A stretch of 27,415 nucleotides of DNA from an uncultured Clostridia bacterium (GTDB taxonomy: Bacteria > Bacillota > Clostridia > TANB77 > CAG-465), in assembly GCA_934130325.1 (NCBI GenBank), contig CAKOYA010000016.1, forward strand, positions 1 to 27,415. Direction: 5' to 3'. The position numbers and the translations under genes are program-made. Position 1 is the first letter of the stretch. Every line of letters starts with the position of its first letter. A model generated the notes under the pieces. That model made no database searches and was not told the DNA's origin. It saw nothing but the letters and a program-made list of their open reading frames with translations. Below, piece after piece: positions 1-5,890 of the stretch.

Positions 1-99
1 CCAGAAACAGTATTAGAAAATGGATTAAGGGCAGGTATAACCCAGGAAGATTTGAGTAGAGTAGAAAATAAAGAAAGAGAAACCGAAAAGAGCAAATAA
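1..99 (+). CDS. 3' end of an unidentified gene (partial)
   Basis: The first 33 codons of the window form an open frame ending in TAA at 97-99. The last 32 residues are hydrophilic and charged, ending in a Glu/Lys-rich tail (ETEKSK). No start is visible because the gene begins outside the window. I do not recognise the family. The next gene starts 35 bases downstream on the same strand with its own ribosome binding site, so the two may be co-transcribed. The reading frame is short, so this rests on an uninterrupted frame and a clean stop rather than on similarity. Confidence 0.45.
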   Translation, partial: PETVLENGLRAGITQEDLSRVENKERETEKSK

Positions 100-134
100 A
101 ATTTTATTATGATGAAAGGAAGAAGGAGAGAACT

Positions 135-599
135 ATGGTGCATAATAATTATGCAAGAGCATATACGGAAGTATTAGAAATATTAAGTCATTTTTCAAAA
201 GAAAATTTTAAAAAAATCCCAGCAGAAAAAATTAACTATTATAAAGAAAACATGGACAAAAGTTATGATTTTAAAATTGATCCTAAATCTGATTTATCCG
301 GTCAAAATATATCAATAGAAGCAAATGCAATTTTAGTTAATTTATTTATAAAATATTATGCTACAGAGGAACAAAAAATTAAAATAAAGGAAATATTAGA
401 TATTAATAAAAAAAGATTAAGTATTGACGAAAATCAAAAAAAATCTTCAGACGATTTATTTATAAGTAAAAATATAACAAGCAGTGAGATAAATAGAAAA
501 GGTAATACTTCAATTATACTAAAAAAAGAAACAGTTTTTAGTAGATTTATAAACTATTTAAAAAATCTATTTCTATTTAATAAAAAAAATAATAAATAA
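135..599 (+). CDS. Small conserved clostridial protein of unknown function
   Basis: This encodes 154 residues with an ATG start preceded by a strong ribosome binding site (AGAAGGAGAG). The N-terminal half (about residues 4-90) opens NYARAYTEVLEIL, contains the block IPAEKI, and continues with DPKSDLSGQNIS followed by a predicted helix ANAILVNLFIKYYATEEQ. I recall this pattern from short uncharacterised proteins in gut Clostridia, but no function is known to me. The C-terminal 50 residues are Ser/Lys/Asn-rich and end in a basic, partly hydrophobic stretch (FINYLKNLFLFNKKNNK), which might touch the membrane. There is no signal peptide. It is probably cytoplasmic. It could belong to a unit with the preceding partial gene and is followed by a terminator-like hairpin. 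Confidence 0.7.
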   Translation: MVHNNYARAYTEVLEILSHFSKENFKKIPAEKINYYKENMDKSYDFKIDPKSDLSGQNISIEANAILVNLFIKYYATEEQKIKIKEILDINKKRLSIDENQKKSSDDLFISKNITSSEINRKGNTSIILKKETVFSRFINYLKNLFLFNKKNNK

Positions 600-633
600 T
601 TAAAAAGTTGAGAAGTATTAATTCTAATAACAT

Positions 634-677
634 GGAATGTTGTCTATATTATAAAAGATGACATTCCCTTTATTTTA
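634..677 (+). terminator. Putative intrinsic terminator
   Basis: GGAATGT at 634-640 pairs with ACATTCC at 661-667 and is followed by a T-rich tail. The loop is long (about 20 bases), so the hairpin is only moderately convincing. Its position 35 bases after the 154-residue protein's stop codon fits a terminator. Confidence 0.4.
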
Positions 678-754
678 ATTAGTATAATATTATTTTTTTT
701 CAATTATTGTACATCTTTATATTAGTTTTTAGTATTTTAGGATAATTATATTTT

Positions 755-815
755 TCGATACATGATAATGAACCCTCCTTGTTAGATTGTTGCCTAACAA
801 TTTGGATTCAATTCA
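755..815 (-). mobile_element. Degenerate solo end of an IS150-like element
   Basis: The block around 768-815 matches the right end of the intact element at 5310-5365. Both contain ATGAACCCTCCTT, then a run ending in CTAAxAATTTGGxTTCAxTTCA, with a two-base length difference between. In the intact copy this block carries the outer inverted repeat and the orfA ribosome binding site (AAGGAGGG on the minus strand). Here no orfA follows and no partner end is visible nearby. It is either the relic of a deleted insertion or a small non-autonomous derivative. The surrounding 300 bases hold no gene. Confidence 0.6.
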
Positions 816-898
816 AAAGAGTGTTACTTTTGTATTAAATTATAATATTAATATAATTTGTAATAGTAAAATTGTTAGTAAATAAAATTTATCCTTAG

Positions 899-1154
899 TT
901 AAAAGTAAGATATATCACTATTATTAGAATCATTACTAGAATTTGATTCAGGATTACAAATGTTATTACAATCATTTACCGCAGCAGCCATAGAAAGCAA
1001 ATTTTGTGCTACAACTTGCAAAAAATTTCCAAGAAGATCCTGCTCATTAACAGTTAAATTATTTGCAATACTTATAGAAAATGCTGTGCCCAATAGTACA
1101 AGATTTTTTCCGTGCGTTGTTACAATTGGTATAATTATTACATAGGTTATACAT
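899..1154 (-). CDS. Small Cys-rich helical protein, third gene of the small-protein cluster (apparent frameshift)
   Basis: The well-formed part reads NLVLLGTAFSISIANNLT, then LLGNFLQVVAQNLLSMAAAV, then a Cys/Asn/Ser-rich tail. The pattern LLGNFLxxxxQNLLxxAA resembles short clostridial proteins of unknown function that typically start with a Cys/Asn-rich head. In the present frame the only start is TTG at 1171, overlapping the upstream gene and giving an odd hydrophobic N-terminus. ATG at 1154, three bases after the upstream stop, opens another frame reading MYNLCNNYTNCNNARK. Removing one base from the six-T run at 1104-1109 would join this head directly to NLVLLG. I therefore infer a one-base frameshift, by mutation, sequencing error or slippage. 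The function is unknown; the context suggests a spore or surface role. Confidence 0.5.
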
Positions 1155-1157
1155 ATA

Positions 1158-1451
1158 TTATTTAGGAACAACAGTACCAGAAATATTTAAAAGGTGCTTC
1201 TTACAAGTTGATGGTAAACATAAATCAGTAGAAAAATTTGTGTAAATATTTCTTACTATTACTTGAACTCCATTTTGTATTAATACGGTAAACATATTTT
1301 CTTTAATAGCAACTACGTTAAGGATGTATGAATCTTGCAAGTTTACAGTTTGTGAAGAATTAGTTATTAATATACTTTTTTTTTCCACATTTTTGCAACA
1401 ACCATCTAATAGTGTATCTATAATAGTTAGATTAACATTATATGTATTCAT
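1158..1451 (-). CDS. Small Cys-containing, beta-rich protein, second gene of the small-protein cluster
   Basis: This encodes 97 residues starting MNTYNVNLT. I chose the ATG at 1451 because AGGAGGGAAAAAG lies directly upstream; a longer version starting at 1496 would overlap the previous gene. The sequence alternates hydrophobic and polar residues (predicted beta strands), has a CC pair in DGCCKN and two more cysteines in LCLPSTCKKH, and contains the strand-like segment VIVRNIYTNFSTDL. There is no signal peptide or membrane helix. It lies 11 bases after the upstream gene and 3 bases before the likely start of the next. I do not recognise the family. Size, cysteines and beta character recall spore-coat or spore-appendage subunits, which is inference only. 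Confidence 0.65.
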   Translation of the reverse strand: MNTYNVNLTIIDTLLDGCCKNVEKKSILITNSSQTVNLQDSYILNVVAIKENMFTVLIQNGVQVIVRNIYTNFSTDLCLPSTCKKHLLNISGTVVPK

Positions 1452-1462
1452 CTTTTTCCCTC

Positions 1463-1789
1463 CTAAACTCTGCAGCAGACTACAGTATCGCCACAATTAA
1501 TTGCAGTTGCACCAATAAATACTCTTAAATTTCCTGAACTTGTAGGAAAATCAAATATTTTGTAGTTGCCACTAGAAATGTTAAAGATCATATTCGGAAT
1601 CTGATCAGGATTTGAAATTTGTACAGTTGCAGAATTTGTATTATTTGATAAAAATGTGAGTGAATACCCAAAACTTAGAGGAATTACACTATTTACCGCT
1701 ACATTAGTATATATATTATCAATACTTGTAGCAATTCCATTTATACACTTTCTTTGTCTAACTGTTAGTGTATAACAGGTTCTATCCAT
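1463..1789 (-). CDS. Small Cys-containing, beta-rich protein, first gene of the small-protein cluster
   Basis: This encodes 108 residues starting MDRTCYTLTVRQRKCING, with GAGGTG as ribosome binding site at 1795-1800. The body is Asn/Ser/Thr-rich with strong beta periodicity (SATVQISNP, MIFNISSGNYKIFDFP, NLRVFIGATA). It ends in DTVVCCRV, so cysteines cluster at both termini, which suits inter-subunit disulfides. There is no secretion signal. It leads a three-gene leftward cluster immediately behind a sigma-K/sigma-E-like promoter, so expression in the mother cell during sporulation is likely. The layout recalls Bacillus endospore-appendage subunits (Cys-rich termini around a beta jelly roll), but I see no diagnostic motif and do not assign that family. 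Confidence 0.65.
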   Translation of the reverse strand: MDRTCYTLTVRQRKCINGIATSIDNIYTNVAVNSVIPLSFGYSLTFLSNNTNSATVQISNPDQIPNMIFNISSGNYKIFDFPTSSGNLRVFIGATAINCGDTVVCCRV

Positions 1790-1808
1790 AAAATCACCTC
1801 GTTATATA

Positions 1809-1837
1809 TATGATATGTAATAAATATAAACATTGTT
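1809..1837 (-). promoter_or_regulatory. Sporulation-type promoter (sigma-K/sigma-E-like) for the small-protein cluster
   Basis: On the minus strand AACA (1834-1837) is followed after exactly 16 bases by CATATCATA (1809-1817). This fits the B. subtilis sigma-K consensus mACm-N16/17-CATAnnnTA, and the -10 also fits sigma-E (CATAcahT). Transcription would begin near 1802, just ahead of the GAGGTG ribosome binding site, giving a very short leader. It lies back to back with the era promoter. Confidence 0.5.
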
Positions 1838-1860
1838 AAAATTGATTAAACGATATTTAT

Positions 1861-1889
1861 TTGTAATTTAATGTAACTTTTGATATAAT
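1861..1889 (+). promoter_or_regulatory. Sigma-A promoter of era
   Basis: TTGTAA (1861-1866) is followed after 17 bases by TATAAT (1884-1889), 21 bases before the era start codon. GAAAGGAAG at 1896-1904 is the ribosome binding site. Confidence 0.65.
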
Positions 1890-1910
1890 GAGTATGAAAG
1901 GAAGATATTT

Positions 1911-2825
1911 ATGTTTAAAAGTGGATATATAACAGTAGTTGGCAAGCCTAATGCAGGTAAATCAACTCTTGTAAATAAAATGGTAGGATTTAAAGTGGCT
2001 ATAACAACACCTAAGCCACAAACAACAAGATTTAATATAAAAGGTATTGTCACAAATAAAAACTCTCAAATGGTTTTTATTGATACTCCAGGAGTTCATA
2101 TACCTAAACATAAAATGGGAGAATATATGATGAAAGGAGTAGAGGCTGCAATTTCTTCAGTTGATGTAATAGTTTATTTGGTAGATGCATCAAAACCAAG
2201 TTTAGATGAAGCAAATAAAAAAATAATGGAAGAAATTGTTAAGTCAAAATCTAAGATAGTACTTGCTATTAATAAAATAGATAAAATTGAAAAACAAAAA
2301 ATATTAAAAATTATAGCAATATATGATGAATATATAAAATCAATAGGTGGAAAATTTGAAGATGTAGTACCATTATCTGTATATAAAGGTGATGGACTTG
2401 ATATATTAATAAAATCAATTGAAAATAATTTACCACAAGGAGAAAAGATATATTCTGATGATGAAATCACTGATATTACGGAAAGAGAATTAATCGAAGA
2501 AATTATTAGGGAAAAAGCATTAAATAATCTAGATGAGGAAATTCCACATGGAATAATGGTAGAAGTACAAAAATTTAAAAAGAGAAAAAATAGAGAAAAA
2601 AAATCAGTATATGATATAGAAGTAGATATTATATGTCAGAAAAAATCACATAAGGGTATTATAATTGGTAAAGATGGACTAATGCTAAAAAAAATTGGAA
2701 GTTCTGCAAGGATTGACATAGAGGATATGCTAGAAGATAAAGTAAATTTAAAAATTTGGGTTAAAGTTAGAGAAAATTGGCAACAAAATGAAAACTATAT
2801 AAAAAATATTAAATCTAAATTTTAA
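1911..2825 (+). CDS. era: GTPase Era (16S rRNA maturation, ribosome assembly)
   Basis: Era is an essential GTPase that binds the 3' end of 16S rRNA and assists 30S subunit assembly. The 304 residues match the usual length of about 300. The GTPase domain shows GKPNAGKST (residues 11-19, P-loop), the switch I region with TTR, DTPG at 58-61 and NKID at 121-124. The C-terminal KH RNA-binding domain carries IIIGKDG around residue 250, the typical GxxG loop. The start ATG has a GAAAGGAAG site and its own promoter. It leads a rightward unit with the YqzL-like gene and recO, a standard Firmicutes neighbourhood. Assignment is secure. Confidence 0.97.
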   Translation: MFKSGYITVVGKPNAGKSTLVNKMVGFKVAITTPKPQTTRFNIKGIVTNKNSQMVFIDTPGVHIPKHKMGEYMMKGVEAAISSVDVIVYLVDASKPSLDEANKKIMEEIVKSKSKIVLAINKIDKIEKQKILKIIAIYDEYIKSIGGKFEDVVPLSVYKGDGLDILIKSIENNLPQGEKIYSDDEITDITERELIEEIIREKALNNLDEEIPHGIMVEVQKFKKRKNREKKSVYDIEVDIICQKKSHKGIIIGKDGLMLKKIGSSARIDIEDMLEDKVNLKIWVKVRENWQQNENYIKNIKSKF

Positions 2826-2918
2826 ATTATAAAAATATACAAAAATATATAAAAAAATACATTATTTTCTGTATGGCAAAATAAAAATAACATAAAATAT
2901 TAATAGAAGGTGATTTTG

Positions 2919-3095
2919 ATGTATGAAAAAATAGCTTGGGATAATTTTTGCAAAACTGGAGATATTGAGAGTTTTTTAGAATATAAGAAAATAAATGAAA
3001 TAAATTGTATGCAAAAATTACAGATAGAAAAAGGTGACAGTTTTAGTGAATTTAATAAAATTGAAGGGAATAATAATAAAGGAAACAACATATAA
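2919..3095 (+). CDS. YqzL-like small protein
   Basis: This encodes 58 residues starting MYEKIAWDNFCKTGDIESFLEYK, the signature of the short YqzL family (aromatic-rich head, F-x-KTGD, then a helix) normally found between era and recO in Bacilli and Clostridia. I use the ATG at 2919 because AGAAGGTGA precedes it by a proper distance; a GTG nine bases upstream lies inside that site. The first 25 residues are family-like; the tail is charged and longer than in Bacillus. Its last 50 bases overlap recO in another frame, so the two are probably translationally coupled. The function of the family is unknown. Confidence 0.75.
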   Translation: MYEKIAWDNFCKTGDIESFLEYKKINEINCMQKLQIEKGDSFSEFNKIEGNNNKGNNI

Positions 3096-3756
3096 AGAAA
3101 ATGATAAAATAGTAACTATATTAACAGATGATTTAGGAAAAATTGCGTGTATAGCAAGGGGAGCAAAAAGAACTAATAGCCCAATTCTTGCAAACTCACA
3201 ATATCTTGTTTATAGTGAATTTGTACTTTATAAATCTAAGAATTTTTATTATATAAATTCTGCAGAGGTTATAAATACTTTTTATAATTTAAGAATTAAT
3301 ATAGATAAATTAACACATATATTTGAACTTACAAGAATTATAAATTCTGTAACTGATGAAAATCAAGATACAAGTCTTGTATTAAAGCTCTTTTTAAATA
3401 CAATATATGCAATTGATAAATATGATAAAGATATAGAATTTTTAATTGCAGTGTTTAAAATAAAATTATTTCAAATTTTAGGATTTGCACCTAGAGTAAT
3501 AAACTGTTCTAATTGTGGAAAAGATTTAGAAAATTCAGCTATATTTTACGATTATGTGAGTAATGTATTTTTATGTGATAATTGTTCTGTTGAAGATAAA
3601 AGAAGGTATGTAAAAATATCAAGGGCAACCCTTATTGCAATTAGATATATAATAATCTCTGATATAAAAAAAATATTCTTTTTTGAATTAAAAGATACAA
3701 CGGAATTAAAATTATTTGGACAAGTCTTTTCAGATTCTATGAATGGTAATATTTAG
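3046..3756 (+). CDS. recO: DNA repair protein RecO
   Basis: RecO loads RecA in the RecFOR recombinational repair pathway and anneals SSB-coated single strands. The product is about 236 residues: an N-terminal OB-fold (KGIIIKETTYKENDKIVTILT), a helical domain, and a C4 zinc-binding segment with CSNCG and CDNC near residues 152-179. I chose GTG at 3046 because AAGGTGA at 3031-3037 lies eight bases upstream and the protein then begins close to the conserved KGIIIKE block; GTG at 3034 falls inside that ribosome binding site. It overlaps the YqzL-like gene and ends just before insertion-sequence debris, which lies in the intergenic space and does not damage it. Confidence 0.93.
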   Translation: MNLIKLKGIIIKETTYKENDKIVTILTDDLGKIACIARGAKRTNSPILANSQYLVYSEFVLYKSKNFYYINSAEVINTFYNLRINIDKLTHIFELTRIINSVTDENQDTSLVLKLFLNTIYAIDKYDKDIEFLIAVFKIKLFQILGFAPRVINCSNCGKDLENSAIFYDYVSNVFLCDNCSVEDKRRYVKISRATLIAIRYIIISDIKKIFFFELKDTTELKLFGQVFSDSMNGNI

Positions 3757-3769
3757 TTATAATATATAA

Positions 3770-3910
3770 ATACTTATAAAAAGCTGGCATGCACTTCTAA
3801 AGAAAGAAACTTTGTATAGTAATATCACATCTTTGCAAGAATATATAGATATTGTTGAAGATTGGATTAAATTTTATAATACTACAAGATTAAAAAACGC
3901 GAAGAAATAA
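3770..3910 (+). pseudogene. 3' remnant of an IS3-family transposase (orfB)
   Basis: The open frame reads LIKSWHALLKKETLYSN, then a helix EYIDIVEDWIKFYNTTRLK, ending NAKK and TAA at 3908-3910. SWHALLKKE and WIKFYNTTRL are the familiar C-terminal blocks of IS3-family OrfB around and after the catalytic glutamate. Only about 46 codons survive, with no start. It continues on the other side of the younger insertion as the element's terminal hairpin and inverted repeat (5366-5427). The left part of this older element is gone, up to just after recO. Confidence 0.75.
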
Positions 3911-3912
3911 AT
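3910..3912 (+). repeat. Target-site duplication of the IS150-like element, left copy (AAT)
   Basis: AAT at 3910-3912 is repeated at 5366-5368, directly flanking the element. A 3-bp duplication is typical of IS150-group insertion. Confidence 0.6.
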
Positions 3913-3952
3913 TGTACTGAACCCAAAAAATTGGACATTTTTTGATTAGGTA

Positions 3953-4756
3953 CTAAGCAACTTCTAAGGAGTGAGTTATGTATTGAACAGGACTCATTCC
4001 TTTTAGTTTGCCTTTTATCCTTTTATTATTATAATAATCTATATATTCTATTATATCTTTTTCTAATTCTTCTATCGTTTTATAATCTTTCATATAAAAT
4101 AATTCTGATTTTAATAAACCAAAGAAATTCTCTGCTAATGAATTATCTAAACAATTACCTTTTCTTGACATACTTTGCCTAATGCCTTTTTCTTTTAATA
4201 AGTGTTGATATTGCTTCATCTGATACTGCCATCCTTGATCTGAATGTAATATCAAATTTGTATTATCTGGTATTTTATTAAAAGCTTTTTCTAACATATC
4301 TACTACTTGTGCGAATACCGGATGTCTTGATAAGTTAAAACTAATTACTTCTCCATTAAATAAATCTATTATAGGTGATAAATACAGTTTTTCGTTATGT
4401 ACTTTAACTTCTGTTACATCTGTAACCCATTTTTGATTTGGTTCTTCAGCTTCAAATTCTCTATTTAGAAGATTATCACATATTTTTCCTATTTCACCTT
4501 TATAAGATTTATATTTTTGAACTCTAATAAAACATTGTAATCCTAAATCTCTCATTAATCTTATAACTGTTTTGTGGTTAATTATAAATCCTCTATTATG
4601 AAGTTCTAATGTAATTCTTCTATAACCATATCTTCCTTTATTTTCGTGATATATAGATGTTATTTGTTCTTTTATTTCTTTGTATTTATCTGGTACTTGC
4701 ATTTTATTTAATTGATAATAAAAAGTACTCCTTTTTACTTCTGCAAACTTTAACAA
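3953..4756 (-). CDS. IS150-group transposase OrfB (catalytic subunit)
   Basis: OrfB cuts and joins DNA ends during transposition. The 267 residues contain the helical HTH_21-type segment (YGYRRITLELHNRGF) followed by the rve integrase core with the DDE triad: D in WVTDVTEVK, D in LILHSDQGWQYQ, and E in NSLAENFFGLLKSE, then the usual tail YNNKRIKGKLKGMSPVQY. The first in-frame start is a TTG at 4756 with no good ribosome binding site. However, the frame stays open upstream into orfA, so production by -1 frameshifting as an OrfAB fusion is likely, as known for IS150. No damage is visible. Confidence 0.93.
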   Translation of the reverse strand: MLKFAEVKRSTFYYQLNKMQVPDKYKEIKEQITSIYHENKGRYGYRRITLELHNRGFIINHKTVIRLMRDLGLQCFIRVQKYKSYKGEIGKICDNLLNREFEAEEPNQKWVTDVTEVKVHNEKLYLSPIIDLFNGEVISFNLSRHPVFAQVVDMLEKAFNKIPDNTNLILHSDQGWQYQMKQYQHLLKEKGIRQSMSRKGNCLDNSLAENFFGLLKSELFYMKDYKTIEELEKDIIEYIDYYNNKRIKGKLKGMSPVQYITHSLEVA

Positions 4757-4797
4757 AGCCTCTAATTTAAATTCATGCCTTAATTCATCTATTACTA

Positions 4798-5310
4798 TTA
4801 CTTTTTCTCTTGTTTTGGCTTTGTCCTTTCCTGAATTAAGGCTTGCAATTTTTTTAAGTATGCATTTTCCATTCTTAATCTTTGAACTTCTTCTATTAAA
4901 TCTTCTTCATTTTCTTTAAATAATTTCTTTTTTCTTGGTTTAGAACTCATATTTTTACTTCTACCACGTCGTTCTCTAAACAATGCTTGTGGCCCTTCCT
5001 CATAATATATACGTTCCCATTTTAATACTATAGTATGATTGGCTAAATTAAATTTTATAGCTGTTTCTGTTGCTGACAAATGGTTTTTATGCATATATTC
5101 TACCACATCTAGTTTAAATTCTCCACTATATGAAGTTTTTTTGTTTTTTAATAATCCTGCTACTCCTTTTTCTTTATATCTCCTAACCCATTGATATACT
5201 GTAGTTTCGCTTGGAATATTAAAATATTTTGCTGCATCTGAATATCCATGATATTGTTCTACACAATATTTTGCAACTTCTAATTTTAACTCATTTGAAT
5301 ATTTTGACAT
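4798..5310 (-). CDS. IS150-group transposase OrfA (DNA-binding subunit)
   Basis: OrfA recognises the element ends. The 170 residues hold two helix-turn-helix repeats: EVAKYCVEQYHGYSDAAKYF with TVYQWVRRYKEKG (about residues 10-50), then a second copy near 68-105 with TIVLKWERIYYEEG. A basic linker (RRGRSKNMSSKPRKKK) and a coiled-coil leucine-zipper region (EDLIEEVQRLRMENAYLKKLQAL) follow, as in IS150-group OrfA. The AAGGAGGG site 13 bases upstream is inside the element. The gene ends CAA GAG AAA AAG TAA; slippage by -1 on AAA AAG continues into the orfB frame (VIVIDELRHEF). Confidence 0.92.
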   Translation of the reverse strand: MSKYSNELKLEVAKYCVEQYHGYSDAAKYFNIPSETTVYQWVRRYKEKGVAGLLKNKKTSYSGEFKLDVVEYMHKNHLSATETAIKFNLANHTIVLKWERIYYEEGPQALFRERRGRSKNMSSKPRKKKLFKENEEDLIEEVQRLRMENAYLKKLQALIQERTKPKQEKK

Positions 5311-5365
5311 AGAAAATGAACCCTCCTTATTAAACTTTTTTGTCTAATAATTTGGGTTCACTTCA

Positions 5366-5427
5366 AATTCTTCACGTTTTTTTTGACTGTCTTTTTTATT
5401 AATGTCTCCTAAATGGAGTTCACATCA
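5366..5427 (+). mobile_element. Right terminal fragment of an older IS3-family element
   Basis: Before the younger insertion, AAAAAACGCGAAGAA (3892-3906) faced TTCTTCACGTTTTTT (3912 joined to 5369-5382), a 15-bp stem with one mismatch and a five-base loop. Next comes TGTCTCCTAAATGGAGTTCA (5403-5422), which aligns with the TGTCTAATAATTTGGGTTCA end of the intact element and continues CACATCA against CACTTCA. I read this as the right end of the older element whose transposase tail lies at 3770-3910. Confidence 0.55.
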
Positions 5428-5483
5428 GAATTCGCCAGTCTTTTTTTTAAATTTCTAGAGCATAGTTATCTGTAAGTATATAA

Positions 5484-5558
5484 CTATTTAAATCCATAAA
5501 TTGAAAAGAAACTTTTTTTCATAAAGCACATACCGCCTGCACTAAAATTTACTCCCAT
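5484..5558 (-). CDS. Possible 24-residue small ORF
   Basis: On the minus strand ATG at 5558, preceded by AAAGG six bases away, opens a 24-codon frame beginning MGVNFSAGGMCFMKKSFF and ending in IYGFK. It follows a promoter (5705-5733) and a 12-codon ORF that itself ends IYGFT. I recognise no family. It may be a decayed remnant or a tiny peptide gene; the evidence is weak. Confidence 0.2.
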   Translation of the reverse strand: MGVNFSAGGMCFMKKSFFSIYGFK

Positions 5559-5603
5559 GCTCGACCTTTACTCTGGGGCTTTTTTAATTTTTAGATTTTT
5601 AGA

Positions 5604-5642
5604 CTACGTAAAACCGTAAATCGTTTCAATTAATCTTGTCAT
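5604..5642 (-). CDS. Possible 12-residue leader-type ORF
   Basis: On the minus strand ATG at 5642 has a strong GGAGG site seven bases upstream and encodes MTRLIETIYGFT before a stop. In another frame just downstream the sequence reads KKPQSKGRAWE and stop, so this may be the broken head of a slightly longer small ORF. The promoter at 5705-5733 would transcribe it. No function is assigned. Confidence 0.25.
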   Translation of the reverse strand: MTRLIETIYGFT

Positions 5643-5704
5643 GATTTACCTCCAATTAATTATAAATTTGAATTATCAATTTATACAATGTAATCCATGC
5701 TTTT

Positions 5705-5733
5705 ATTATATCAAATTTACATAAAAGAAGCAA
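5705..5733 (-). promoter_or_regulatory. Leftward sigma-A promoter without an evident gene
   Basis: TTGCTT (minus strand, 5728-5733) is followed after 17 bases by TATAAT (5705-5710). Downstream are an AT-rich inverted repeat (ATAAATT and AATTTAT, within about 5658-5682), a strong ribosome binding site and only tiny ORFs. Apart from these the 5428-5857 interval holds no recognisable gene. Confidence 0.5.
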
Positions 5734-5857
5734 GACTTTTTAAAAAAATTTTCAAAAAATATAAGATTTGTGGTATTAATTAAGAATATTTGTACAATTT
5801 AATTATATTAAATTGTAATCATTAAATAAAAAAATTATTTTTTTTATAAAGAAAGTA

Positions 5858-5886
5858 TTGATTTTTTTGTATTTTTATACTAAAAT
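5858..5886 (+). promoter_or_regulatory. Promoter of the mraZ/dcw operon
   Basis: TTGATT (5858-5863) is followed after 17 bases by TAAAAT (5881-5886). Transcription would start near 5893, inside the MraZ operator repeats. Confidence 0.55.
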
Positions 5887-5890
5887 TAGA

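Larger units (their letters stand above)
3913..5365 (-). mobile_element. Complete IS3-family (IS150-group) insertion sequence
   Basis: The element is 1453 bp. Its left end TGTACTGAACCCAAA and right end (reverse complement TGAAGTGAACCCAAA) form imperfect inverted repeats that continue as ATTgGACA/ATTaGACA and resemble the IS150 end TGTACTGCACCC. It is flanked by AAT duplications. It carries orfA and orfB on the minus strand, both apparently intact, so it may still be active. It sits in the loop of a hairpin at the end of an older IS3-family element. The solo end at 755-815 shows that related copies have been active nearby before. Confidence 0.9.

Noticed and set aside
960..1145. Plus-strand open frame opposite the third small protein
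   Set aside because: It has no ribosome binding site, and the minus-strand gene shows the family-like LLGNFL...QNLL pattern.
2174..2470. Minus-strand open frame inside era
   Set aside because: Low-complexity Ser/Ile-rich antisense shadow of a certain gene; similar frames inside the PBP, copA and ABC genes were rejected for the same reason.
3913..3922. Taking the IS boundary at TGAACCC (3918-5360)
   Set aside because: Those limits give no target duplication. Extending to TGTACTG...CTTCA (3913-5365) gives matching AAT repeats and IS150-like ends.
5512..5600. Possible structured RNA or riboswitch around CCCATG...TGGGGC-T6
   Set aside because: The only pairing is CCCA/TGGG across an 18-base loop, and no known riboswitch core is visible.
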